From the NCBI GenBank assembly GCA_950295325.1, contig OX485808.1, positions 33,500,527-33,564,526 of the forward strand: a DNA stretch of 64,000 nucleotides. Direction: 5' to 3'. The first letter of the stretch is position 1; every line of letters starts with the position of its first letter. Position numbers and translations under genes: made by a program. Positions 11,219 through 21,551 of the stretch are shown one piece after another. The notes below the pieces were generated by a model. It made no database searches. It was not told where the DNA came from and was given only the letters and a program-made list of their open reading frames with translations. Source of the DNA: Polytrichum commune. Lineage: Eukaryota; Streptophyta; Polytrichopsida; Polytrichales; Polytrichaceae.

Positions 11219-14200
11219 ACAAAGGAAGGGTACTAATTGAAGAATGTTGCAATGAAGAATGGGTTGATGCTACAATGATGCAATTGAACAATAAAGAGTG
11301 GTTCAGAGAATTACTTTCGGACTTCAAATCTTGTTTCCACACATTGTGTGAGATATCTTGCCATTATAACACCCATGAAAAGGAAAGAATTCTTGCTATT
11401 AAGGATAATACGACATTCTACCCCACATCCACAAATGCAGTTGAAGAGGACCAAACTTTCTTATGTGGAAGACTTTCCAAGCATTTGGACTCGTGCAACA
11501 CTAAGGATTGCAAAGATTGCAAACTTGTGCAATACCTTGAGGAATATCTAAGTAGTCTACAACAAGTTGAAGGTGGTGAATTGGATGGTATTGTTTTTCC
11601 TCATAATTATCCTCGCCCGGAATATGGAGATCCCCCGCAAATTTTGGCAGAGTGTAATGGAGGAGCTGTATACTTGACAAATTGGTGTGGTGTGAGGTGT
11701 GCAACAAAGGTGATCCGCATTTTGAGACCTGAGGAGAAAGATCAATTTTGGAAAGAAGCAAGTATTTTGGGAGGTTTGAATCATCCAAATATCATCAAGT
11801 TTTTGTGTTGTGGTTTTCATGAGGGCAAAAACCAATTTGAGCTTGTAATGGAATTTGGAGAGACAACCCTATCACAACATTTAAATGCACAAGGTCCTTT
11901 GAAAGAGATGGATGCCATGGACATTATGTTACAAATTGCAAATGGAATGTGCTACCTTCACGATATGAAGGTAGCACATCGTGACCTAAAGCCCAAAAAT
12001 GTTGTTGTGACTCCTCGAAATGATTCACAATTGGTTGATCTCGAGCGCATTGATGTGAAATTATTGGATTTTGGTATTTCAAAGGTGGAAGTGAAGCATT
12101 CTCCAGAAGTGCCCACGGGGCGAAACATAGGGACTTTCGGATACATGGCGCCTGAGGCCATGGCGAATGAATTGTCGGAGGTGGCTGCTTTGAAAGCTGA
12201 TGTGTTTAGTTTTGGCATGTTGTGCTCCGATATTCTTTCAGGAGAGAAACCTTGTTTTGAAAGGCTTCGTGATTATCGTGAGTATATACTTAAATCCGAG
12301 AGGCCAAAGCTCCCTACAACCTATTCAGAGGTATTGAGATCATTAGTGTATGAATGTTGGTCTTTAGATCCATCCAAAAGACCCACGTTTCTTGATATTC
12401 ATAAAAAACTTGCAAGATTGAAAACCGAAATGCTCAAAGGTTCGCTTGAGATTACAAGAGTTACAAATGACACAACCGGTTGCTTTTGGCAAATTTTTTC
12501 ATCATGCAAAATATTTTTGAAGTGCATGCAATGGTTGCGGTTTGTGCCCCAACTTCACCACTTTGACAATTCAACATCAATTTCAAGCGTCCAAGAGAAT
12601 TGTCCAACTTCATCACATCTGCTAATCATGGAGGTAAGAAGGTTGTTGAAATTGTGAATCAAGCCAAAATATTTTGAATTAAATTGGGAGATGTTAGTAG
12701 ACCTCCTAAGATATATCATTTGATCATCACTCACTTTGGAAATGTTGATATTCTTGTAGGTCAACGCCAATAACATGAGGGAATCGTCAAATTTGATTGG
12801 AGTCCAAGAAAAAATGTCCCAATTGAAAAAGCAACTACAAACGGTTGGTAGTTTAGGAATTGTGGGTATGGGAGGAATTGGCAAGTCAACATTGGCTAAA
12901 GCTTTGAGTGAGGATATCTCCCACCACTTTGATGCAGTATGTTTTGTAATTGACTTGAAGGATGAAACATGTACATTTGCATTAAAGCACAAGTTAAGAG
13001 ACATGCAAGACTCGCCTCCTCAAGCAGAAACATTGAGAAAAACACGTGATATATTGGAATGTGTTCGAAAAACAAAGAAAATACTACTCGTGGTGGACAA
13101 TGTGAGCAAGCAAAGTCAATTATGTCAACTGTTGGGAGATAGCATGTTGAAAGATGTTGGCATGAGGTTGATTGTAAGTTCTCGTGATTGGGAGTCTTTG
13201 AAGCAACATGTACCCATGGCTGGCAAAGTAGACATGCAAACCCTCGAAGGGAACCAACCTATAAGGCTATTTTCAAGGCATGCCTTTGGGACGAACCAAT
13301 CATGTTTACCATATTTGGAACATGTAGTTGAAAAGATTGTGAATGCATGTTGCGGACTTCCTTTGAGTTTGGAGGTGATGGGCACATGCATGCAAGGGGA
13401 GACACGATTGAGAATATGGGAGCGAACGTTGCATAGATTGTTGAGGGCGAGACACGATGGAAGTCCAAATGAGAAACTTTGGATGACATTGAGAATAAGC
13501 TTTGATGAGCTAAGTATTGAAGAAAAAAACATGTTTCTAGACATAACTTGTTTCTTTTGCAAAGATGAGTCTATAGCAAAGAAAACATTTCTTAGAATGT
13601 TCGATGGGAATGCCCAAGAAATCTTGGAAAGACTTCACAACAAATCATTGGTAAAAGTTGACAAGTGGGATCGTCTTGACATGCACGATCAATTGCGTGA
13701 TATGGGTCGTATGATCACAGAAACAGAATTTCCGGGAACTCGACTTTTGCATTTTAATTACACCGCTTTTGCCAATCATTGTAAACAAAAGGTATGCAAT
13801 TCAAGTTTGAATGTGCTTAAGAAATATCAACTTCCTTGACAAATATGTTTATTAGGTAGGATAAGTTGTATCTTGGTTCTATATATTGTGGTTGGTTATT
13901 CATTTTGTCATTTAAAATGGAAAACAAATCAAACTTATCCACCTTTGTTTATGCATGTAGGGCATAAAACTTGTCCAAGGCCTATCATTCAAAGACTTGC
14001 AACGCAAATCTAAATGTGAAGTAGATGTGGACTTCAAACCCATGGAAGAGCTACGTATATTAAATGTCGAATGTTGTAACAATATTGACGTACTTTCATC
14101 TCTTGTCAAGGCATCACCTAATGTAAAATGCTTGAGGATGAATTTTCCATCCCCAAATACTATCTCTTTGATGAAAGAAAATGATTTCATAGAGAAATTT

Positions 14201-17200
14201 TGGAATCATTCCCAACAATATCTCCGATCCTTGCGCATATTTGAAGTGTCCAATTGCAACTTTTCGGGATCATTGTTACAAGAAAATTTGGAGGGGTTGT
14301 CCTGGAAGGAAATCAACTTTTCGGATTGTGAAAACATAGAAACCATCCTCAATGAGGTTGTTAGATTCTCCACGTTGGAGTCATTGTCAATCTCAAAATG
14401 CAACAAATTGGAAAACATACCTGAGGGTTTGACCACCCTCTCCACTTTGGAAGAATTAATTTTCTCGACATGTAGATCTTTGAGGAACATACCGGTAGGA
14501 CTTGGTGGTTTGAGGAGCCTTAAGAAACTTAGAATGCAAAAATGTGAGGCTTTGGAGGAGTTCCTTCCCGGATTGAGCAACTTGGGTGCACTGGAGGAGT
14601 TGCATTTCTTGAAATGCCAGTCTTTGAGGAAGATACCCGAAGGATTTCATGGGTTGACGAGGCTCAAGAAACTTGGCATGTGGGAATGTGAGGCTTTGGA
14701 GGAGTTCCCTCCCGGATTGACAAACTTGTGTGCATTGGAGGAGTTGGATTTCTCGCGCTGTCCGTCTTTGAAGAAGATACCGGAAGGATTTGGTGGGTTG
14801 AAGAGTCTCAAGAAACTTGACATGTGGGCATGTGAGGCTTTGGAGGAGTTCCCCCCCGGATTGACAAACTTGTGTGCATTGGAGGAGTTGAATTTCTCGC
14901 TAGGTCCGTCTTTGAAGAAAATACCGGAAGGATTCAGTGGGTTGACGAGTCTGAAGAAACTGACCATGCAAGCATGTGAGGCTTTGAAAGAGTTCCCTCC
15001 CGGATTGACAAACTTGTGTGCATTGGAGGAGTTGGATTTCTCGAAATGCCGGTCTTTGAAGAAGATACTGGAAGGATTTGGTGGGTTGACGAGTCTTAAG
15101 AAACTCAACATGTGGGACTGTGAGGCTTTGGAGGAGTTCCCTCCCGGATTGACAAACTTGTGTGCATTGGAGGAGTTGAATTTCTCGCTATGTCAGTCTT
15201 TGAGGAAGATACCAGAAGGATTTGGTGGGTTGACGAGTCTCAAAAAACTGACCATGCAAGTATGTGCGGCTTTCGAGGTGTTCCCTCCCGGATTGAGCAA
15301 CTTGTGTGCATTAGAGGAGTTGGATTTCTCTCTATGTCCGTCTTTGAAGAAGATACCGGAAGGATTTGGTGGGTTGACGAGTCTCAAAAAACTGACCATG
15401 CAAGTATGTGCGGCTTTCGAGGTGTTCCCTCCCGGATTGAGCAACTTGTGTGCATTGGAGGAGTTGGATTTCTCTCTATGTGGGTCTTTGAGGAAGGTAC
15501 CGGAAGGATTTGGTGGGTTGACGAGTCTCAAAAAACTGACCATGCAAGTATGTGCGGTTTTCGAGGTGTTCCCTCCCGGATTGAGCAACTTGTGTGCATT
15601 GGAGGAGTTGGATTTCTCTCTATGTGGGTCTTTGAGGAAGGTACCGGAAGGATTTGGTGGGTTGACGAGTCTCAAGAAACTGACCATGCAAGCATGTGAG
15701 GCTTTGGAAGAGTTCCCTCCCGGATTGACAAACTTGTGTGCATTGGAGGAGTTGGATTTCTCGCTATGTCGGTCTTTGAGGAAGATACCGGAAGGATTTG
15801 GTGGGTTGACAAGTCTCAAGAAACTTGACATGTGGGAATGTGAGGCTTTGGAGGAGTTCCCTCCCGGATTGACAAACTTGTGTGCATTGGAGGAGTTGAA
15901 TTTCTCGCTATGTCGGTCTTTGAGGAAGATACCAGAAGGATTTGGTGGGTTGACGAGTCTCAAGAAACTGGACATGTGGGAATGTGAGGCTTTGGAGGAG
16001 TTCCCTCCCGGATTGAGCAACGTGTGTGCATTGGAGGAGTTGAATTTCTCGCTATGTCGGTGTTTGAGGAAGATACCGGAAGGATTTGGTAGGTTGACGC
16101 GTCTGAAGAAACTCAACATGTCGAAATGTGAGGCTTTGGAGGAGTTCCCTCCCGGATTGAGCAACGTGTGTGCATTGGAGCAGTTGGATTTCTCTCTAAG
16201 TCGGTCTTTGAGGAAGGTACCGGAAGGATTTGGTGGGTTGACGAGTCTCAAGAAACTTGACATGTGGGAATGTGAGGATTTGGAGGAGTTCCCGCCCGGA
16301 TTGACAAACTTGTGTGCATTGGAGGAGTTGAATTTCTCGCTATGTCGGTCTTTGAGGAAGATACCGGAAGGATTTGGTGGGTTGACGAGTCTCAAGAAAC
16401 TTGACATGTGGGAATGTGAGGATTTGGAGGAGTTTCCTCCCGGATTGAGCAACTTGGGTGCACTGGAGGAGTTGAAATTCTCAAGATGTCGGTCTTTGAA
16501 GAAAATACCGGAAGGATTTGGTGGGTTGAAGAGTCTCAAGAAACTTGACATGTGGGCATGTGAGGCTTTGGAGGAGTTCCCCCCCCGGATTGACGAACTT
16601 GTGTGCATTGGAGGAGTTGAATTTCTCGCTATGTCCGTCTTTGAAGAAAATATCGGAAGGATTTGGTGGGTTGACGAGTCTTAAGAAATTGGAGATGTGG
16701 AAATGTGAGGCTTTGGAGGAGTTCCCTCCCGGATTGAGCAACGTGTGTTCATTGGAAGAATTGAATGTCTCGCTATGTCGGTCTTTGAGGAAGATACCGG
16801 AAGGATTTGGTGGGTTGACGAGTCTTAAGGTACTTTACATGCAAGAATGTGAGGCTTTGGAGGAGTTCCCTCCTGGATTGACAAACTTGTGTGCATTGGA
16901 GGAGTTGGATTTCTCGAAATGCCGGTCTTTGAGGAAGATACCGGAAGGATTTGGTGGGTTGACGAGTCTCAAGAAACTGAACATGTGGAAATGTGAGGCT
17001 TTGGAGGAGTTCCCTCCCGGATTGAGCAACATGTGTTCATTGGAAGAATTGAATGTCTCGCTATGTCAGTCTTTGAGGAAGATACCAGAAGGATTTGGTG
17101 GGTTGACGAGTTTGAAGAAACTGACCATGCAAGTATGTGAGGCTTTGGAGGAGTTCCCTCCTGAATTGACAAACTTGTCTGCATTGGAGGAGTTGGATTT

Positions 17201-18344
17201 CTCGAAATGCCGATCTCTGAGGAAGATACCGGAAGGATTTGGTGGGTTGACGAGTCTTAAGGTACTTTACATGCAAGAATATGAGGCTTTGGAGGAGTTC
17301 CCTCCCGGATTGAGGAACGTGTGTTCATTGGAGGAGTTGAATTTCTCGCTATGTCGGTCTTTGAGGAAGATACCAGAAGGATTTGGTGGGTTGACGAGTC
17401 TCAAGAAACTTGACATGTGGGAATGTGAGGCTTTGGAGGAGTTCCCTCCCGGATTGACAAACTTGTGTGCATTGGAGGAGTTGAATTTCTCGCTATGTCG
17501 GTCTTTGAGGAAGATACCAGAAGGATTTGGTGGGTTGACGAGTCTCAAGAAACTGGACATGTGGGAATGTGAGGCTTTGGAGGAGTTCCCTCCCGGATTG
17601 ACAAACTTGTGTGCATTGGAGGAGTTGAATTTCTCGAAATGCCGGTCTTTGAAGAAGATACCGGAAGGATTTGGTGGGTTGACGAGTCTGAAGAAACTGA
17701 CCATGCAAGCATGTGAGGCTTTGGAGGAGTTCCCTCCTGGATTGACAAACTTGTGTGCATTGGAGGAGTTGGATTTCTCGAAATGCCGGTCTTTGAAGAA
17801 GATACCGGAAGGATTTGGTGGGTTGACGAGTCTGAAGAAACTGACCATGCAAGCATGTGAGGCTTTGGAGGAATTCCCTCCCGGATTGAGCAATTTGTGT
17901 GCATTGGAGGAGTTGGATTTCTCGAAATCTTGGTGTTTGAGGAAGATACCGGAAGGATTTGGTGGGTTGACGAGTCTCAAGAAACTGACCATGCAAGTGT
18001 GTGAGGCTTTGGAAGAGTTCCCTCCCGGATTGACAAATTTGTGTGCATTGGAGGAGTTGAATTTCTCGAAATGCCGGTCTTTGAAGAAGATACCGGAAGG
18101 ATTTGGTGGGTTGAGGAGTCTCAAGAAACTTGATTTGTCGGAATGTGAAGCTTTGGAGGAGTTCCCTCCTGGACTGAGCAACTTGTTTACATTGCAATGG
18201 TTGGATTTTTCGAGATGTTGGTCTTTGAGGAAGTTACCAGAAGGATTTGGGGGGTTGACGAATCTCAAGAAACTTGTCATGAAAGAATGTGAGGTTTTGG
18301 AGGAGATTCCTCAAGGATTGAGCAACATGTTTGCATCGGAATAG
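11024..18344 (+). CDS. Protein kinase-NB-ARC-LRR (PNL-type) immune receptor gene, frame broken as sequenced
   Basis: This is an intracellular immune receptor of the kinase-NBS-LRR class described in mosses and other non-flowering plants. Order: helical N-terminus, kinase with all catalytic residues, NB-ARC with P-loop, GLPL and MHD, then about 55 LRRs. Coding blocks: 11024-11218, 11215-12633, 12760-13791, 13961-18344. The two introns (126 and 169 bp) are GT-AG and both phase 0, so every domain block is a whole number of codons. Read through its breaks the product would be about 2,340 residues, long for an NLR because of the LRR. Two one-base frame breaks (around 11215 and at C8 16579-16586) and a nonsense codon (18342-18344) mean it is a young pseudogene or contains sequence errors. 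The kinase and NB-ARC frames are otherwise open and well conserved, which favours recent or only apparent damage. No promoter motif could be assigned. Confidence 0.85.
11215..12633 (+). CDS. Kinase-bearing exon of the receptor
   Basis: 473 codons, numbered from GTG 11215. Residues 1-140 are an N-terminal helical region with a Cys-rich patch (DSCNTKDCKDCK, about 92-103). Residues about 145-403 are a Ser/Thr-type kinase: weak glycine loop (ECNGGAVYL), VAIK-type lysine in ATKV (K165), HRDLKPKN (H255-N262), DFG (285-287), MAPE (311-314), and a C-lobe ending in CWSLDPSKRP. All three catalytic signatures are present, so an active kinase is plausible, although the glycine loop is degenerate. The tail (404-473) leads to the splice donor at 12634 (GAG|GTAAGA), which joins in phase to the NB-ARC exon. 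Frame continuation past the donor gives only a short tail and a stop at 12655. Confidence 0.88.
12634..12759 (+). other. Intron 1 of the receptor (phase 0)
   Basis: Donor GAG|GTAAGA and acceptor TTCTTGTAG|GTC, 126 bp. Joining them keeps the frame (...LLIME|VNANNMRESS...) and bridges the kinase tail to the NB-ARC start, so this is the obvious splice. Confidence 0.8.
12760..13791 (+). CDS. NB-ARC exon of the receptor
   Basis: 344 codons starting VNANNMRESSNLIGVQ. Counting from the exon start: P-loop GMGGIGKS (36-43), kinase-2 ILLVVDN (108-114), RNBS-B RLIVSSRD (136-143), GLPL within CCGLPLSLEVMG (about 197-208), RNBS-D FLDITCFF (259-266), MHD in LDMHDQLRDMG (308-310). This is a complete nucleotide-binding switch. 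The kinase-2 motif has N, not the Trp typical of CC-type NLRs, and FLDITCFF is of the TIR/PNL kind, so the domain belongs to the non-CC lineage. The exon ends CKQK|GTATGC at 13791/13792. Without splicing the frame would stop at 13839. Confidence 0.9.
13792..13960 (+). other. Intron 2 of the receptor (phase 0)
   Basis: Donor AAG|GTATGC and acceptor ATGCATGTAG|GGC, 169 bp. Splicing gives ...ANHCKQK|GIKLVQGLSFKDL..., the usual linker between the NB-ARC and LRR of plant NLRs. Confidence 0.8.
13961..18344 (+). CDS. LRR exon of the receptor, one +1 frame break
   Basis: Starts GIKLVQGLSFKDLQRKSK. After about 130 residues of diverged LRR, a two-LRR unit of 48 residues (24 + 24) repeats in register: LTNLCALEELDFSxCRSLRK-IPEG then FGGLTSLKKLxMxxCEALEEFPPG. 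The frame is open to a stop at 16682-16684. From 16587 the LRR sense continues in the next frame to TAG 18342-18344, because a C8 run (16579-16586) replaces the usual CCCTCCC or C7. With that base removed the exon encodes about 1,460 residues. Variation between units concentrates at x in LxMxxC and DFSxC, the exposed beta-strand positions of an LRR. Function: recognition or autoinhibition surface, partner unknown. Confidence 0.85.
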
Positions 18345-18790
18345 TTGAATTTGTCTGGATGTGGTTCTATGAGGAAGATACGGGAAACATTTTGTGGGTT
18401 GATAAATCTCAAGAAACTATACATTCAAAATAGTAAAGATTTGGAGGTGTTCCCTCCTGGATTGAGCAACCTACGTGCCTTGGAGGATTTGGATATGTCG
18501 AAATATCAGTCTTTGAGGAAGAAAGTGGAAGGATTTGGATGGGTGATGAGTATCATGAATTTGACATGCTAGAATGTGAGGTTTTGGAGGGGTTTCCTCC
18601 CGGATTGAGCAACGTACGTTCCTCGGTGGAGTTGAATTTCTTGCAATGTTAGTCTTTGAGGAACATACCGGAAGGATTCGGTGGGTTGGGGAGTCTTTGA
18701 AAACTTAACAAGCAAGAATGTGAGGCTTTGGAGGAGTTTCCTCCGGGATCAAACAACCTATGTGCCTTGGAGGAGTTTGATTTCCCACAA
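14387..18790 (+). repeat. 144-bp tandem repeat array (LRR-coding), about 27 good units plus eroded ones
   Basis: The TGT of the CEALEEFPPG segment was used as an anchor. It occurs at 14543, 16127 (11 x 144 later), 16559 (14 x 144) and 18288 (26 x 144 + 1), so spacing is exactly 144 bp apart from one 145-bp step across the C8 tract. A diverged unit precedes it (anchor 14399). Three decayed units follow the stop, with anchors at 18432, 18575 and 18719. Neighbouring units share private variants: three successive QVCAxFEVFPPG units are anchored near 15263-15551, and MWECEALEEFPPG pairs lie near 15839-15983 and 17425-17569. That is the mark of local duplication or conversion. The array also creates long antisense shadow ORFs. 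Confidence 0.93.
18345..18790 (+). pseudogene. Eroded 3' LRR units after the nonsense codon
   Basis: After TAG (18342-18344, at the site where other units have GAG GAG) LRR-coding similarity continues for three units. It runs to TAG at 18570-18572 and then through further stops and a -1 shift at the 143-bp step. The units still show EVFPPGLSNLRALEDLDMS-like sequence. Either the array once ended further 3' and was shortened by the nonsense codon, or these are inactive remnants beyond the true C-terminus. Confidence 0.75.
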
Positions 18791-19209
18791 ATTTATCTAA
18801 AATCCACACGAAAGAATGCACACCTAATTTATTGTCTTTTTATTTCAATTCACCTCAAATTATGTATGTTTGCATACAACTATTGTTTCAGAAGTTGATG
18901 GTTTGATTTCTTTGGTTTTATTTAAGAGGAATAAGGAGAGGAAAAAAAAGAGCATATTGATCACAACCATGACCACATTACCAATCTTACTTGCCCAACT
19001 ATGATACAAGATGTTAGTACTTGGGAGTAATTTTGAGGGTTGTACTTCACTTTCATTGGTTTTATTTTGTTTGATGAACACTACATGCTAACCCAAGATT
19101 TTCTGTCATTCCTTGTAAATGTTTTTGGGAATTATAGATTTATAGTGTTGCATTAACTATCACTATTTAATTGTTTTTTAATCTTAATTTCAATTATTCA
19201 TGACAATAG
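18791..19209. other. Downstream flank of the receptor gene
   Basis: AT-rich, without recognisable coding sequence. No clear polyadenylation element could be assigned. The array similarity ends abruptly near 18790. Confidence 0.5.
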
Positions 19210-19420
19210 TGTAAGCCTTGGACAACCACCAAAATAATTATAGTTAACTAGGTTTTTTTCAATACATTTTAGGGAACAAGTAGAAAAATTTCAAACCAAT
19301 TTAAAGAACAAATATAGTTAACTAGAGAAAAATAAGACCATATTAAAGAACAACTATAGTTAACTAGAAAAAATTCAAACAACTATAATTATGTAACTAA
19401 CTATAGGTAAGTAGAAAAAA
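19210..19420. repeat. AACTATAGTTAACT motif cluster 1
   Basis: The near-palindromic block ACAACTATAGTTAACTAG recurs at about 19246, 19305, 19348 and 19378, separated by AAAATTCAAACC-like spacers. A larger version lies at 60265-60790. The right neighbour of that cluster shares GTCCAAGG in reverse with CCTTGGACAACC here. Type of repeat unknown. Confidence 0.5.
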
Positions 19421-19489
19421 AGAAAGTGATGTGGCCACATCACAGGCTTGCATTTCGGGAAAGGCCTATAAGCCTCCTCCTTGAATACT

Positions 19490-20333
19490 TAGGGTTACTT
19501 CACGCATGAGACGGAGGTTGCTTCACACATGAGGCAAGAGCCATGACCATGAAATTGTGAGAGCCCAAAAGAAAGTGTCCAAAGGCCATCCCAACACACC
19601 TCCAACATCATGTAGTGTGGTCACGGACGCTCAAGTGTAGTGTGAAGTCATATGTGACCGGGCCCTCAACCAAGTGCTATTTCAATGAATGCTTATTCAT
19701 GTGGGTCCTCACACGTGATAAAATAGAATAAATCAATGATTGTGAGCGTTTGGAGTGTCATGGTCTCCTGGTTTTGTGTTAGGCCTACCTCCAAGAGGTG
19801 GTTTTTGAAAATCGTCCAAGTGACCATGAAACATGATCCATTTGATGCCATGTAAGAATCCGTGTAGCTTTACATCCATCTTACATTCACATACTCTGTT
19901 GGTCCCTCAAGCGTAGTGTGAAGCGAACTTGGACCCGCTCCGCCTTTTCCACCAACGAGAGTGTTTGAAGTGTAATGGTCACGGGCTCTTAGTCTCATGT
20001 GTGAAGTGGCTCTGAAGGTCTATAACCATGGCATTCTAGGATCTCTCATTGGTCGAAAAGGTCGAGACCATCCAAGTTCACTTCACACTAGAAGATGAAG
20101 CATATCTAAGGGTCCAAAAAATTTATCATGAATGAAAAATCTACATGGATTCTTACATGGCAAATTATACATAATGTTTCATGGTTTGTTGGAATTTGTG
20201 TCAAGCCCACCTCGAAGAGGTGGGTCTAACACAAATCTTGGCAGGCCGTGTCAATGGTAGGGCCATTGATAGAGAATCAAGGGCCCTCACAATTACATGG
20301 TCACGGCCCTAGGCTCGTGTGTGGAGTGGCCCT
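19490..20333 (-). mobile_element. GGCCACTTCACAC-family transposon (outer element, interrupted)
   Basis: The right end, read in reverse, starts AAGGGCCACTCCACACACG. The left end TAGGGTTACTTCACGCATGA is the matching terminus. In between, 19516-20013 is a second member of the family in the opposite orientation. The sequence on either side of it (GCATGAGAC... and ...GAAGGTCTATAACCATGG) rejoins into the order seen in the copy at 34342-34696. Non-autonomous; no transposase. The terminal GGGCC suggests hAT. Confidence 0.6.
19516..20013 (+). mobile_element. GGCCACTTCACAC-family MITE nested in the outer element
   Basis: About 498 bp. It starts GGTTGCTTCACACATGAG and ends with the inverted GTGTGAAGTGGC. 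It is closely similar along its whole length to 56939-57438 (for example GAGAGCCCAAAAGAAAGTGT and GGTCACGGACxCTCAAGTGT blocks). A part copy in reverse is cut by the window end at 63897-64000. Confidence 0.75.
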
Positions 20334-20933
20334 TACACCATTTCTTGTATGAAGTGATTTCTCTAACTCCTAAATCTATGCGTGCAAAGATCCTTTATCT
20401 CAAAGACATTTGTATTCAATCCCTAAGTATGGGTGGCATCCAATGCATGCATTGAACTTTTGGTGGCCGCAAATTGCAATGCGTATCATAATTTATACAC
20501 TACGCTAGAAATCTAATTTAGTGTGACCCACACTATTCATCATTGATGCATATAAATGATCTTGTTACCATTGGCTACATCAAGAACTTCCAAAATATAA
20601 TTATCAATATGTACGACTTGTAAGATGTTGGTATTACATCATAAATCTTAATTGATGTTGTGCACTGGTAATTATGTTGTTGTGTTGTCATCCTTCATTG
20701 TGTGTGCCACATTTTATACAAAGAAAATAACACATAAGTTTCAAACATATATTACATTGTAATTATATTATACACCACTTAGGTGTAATGACTACATTAT
20801 ATATCACCTTACAAAAGTTTGTGGTGTAGTAACACGAGAACATGGCATGGGACACTTGCTACTATCTTAAGACAAGTCAGGTAGGTCACTTGAATCAACA
20901 TGCCACTTCAATTTTTATACCACACTAAATCTC

Positions 20934-20964
<31 letters not shown>
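20934..20964. repeat. (GATA)n microsatellite
   Basis: Seven perfect GATA units. Confidence 0.95.
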
Positions 20965-21520
20965 CATTTAATATTGTATTTAGTGTCACCAACACTAAAT
21001 GTGAACCTAACATTATTTGTTATTCCTTGTAAAAGAAATATGGTCATTGTAGATTTATAACGATGCAATTTTTGTCACTTAGAAAGTGATTTTTTCATCC
21101 AAATTTCAACCATCCATCACAATATGTCATTACTGAAATGTTAGGATGCAGAATATACCAAATTGTTTTTAGTAATTGACAAGGATTTCATCCAAATTTC
21201 AATCATCCATGACGATACTTATAAACTTATTTATGAGGAGTGTCATTAGAAAAATAACCACAGTGATGTAAAATCCTATATGACACTATATACAACATTT
21301 AGTGTACTATCCTATACTTAATTCAGCACACATATCGTGTTATGTGAGCCTATGACGCTTTAGATGCTTTGGGTTTCTTGAGGAGCTTAAGTTAGGTGGA
21401 TATATCTATATTCATAGAAAGAGGACAAAGAGGCATAACGCCCCATACTGCATCATGGGTAACATGATCAATATCGGGTTAACGGGCTCGCATTCATGCT
21501 GGTACATGGTACGGGCGTTA

Positions 21521-21551
21521 TTCTTTTCTTTTCTTTTCTTTTCTTTTCTTT
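21521..21551. repeat. (TTTTC)n microsatellite
   Basis: Six uninterrupted TTTTC/CTTTT units. Confidence 0.95.

Noticed and set aside
12634..12657. Read-through end of the kinase ORF as the natural C-terminus of a stand-alone kinase
   Set aside because: A consensus donor GTAAG lies 24 bases before the stop, and a good acceptor 126 bp on restores the frame directly into a complete NB-ARC, so splicing is far likelier.
15160..15699. 179-codon plus-strand ORF with internal repeats inside the array
   Set aside because: Off-frame reading of the same LRR units. The true frame runs through the region with LRR consensus.
15193..16608. Long minus-strand ORF of 471 codons (also 17267-18280, 337 codons, and 14647-15111)
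   Set aside because: It is the reverse complement of the LRR array. A 144-bp period divisible by 3 keeps antisense frames open across units (repeating NPGGNSSKASHxHM...). The plus strand carries the coherent LRR protein continuous with the NB-ARC.
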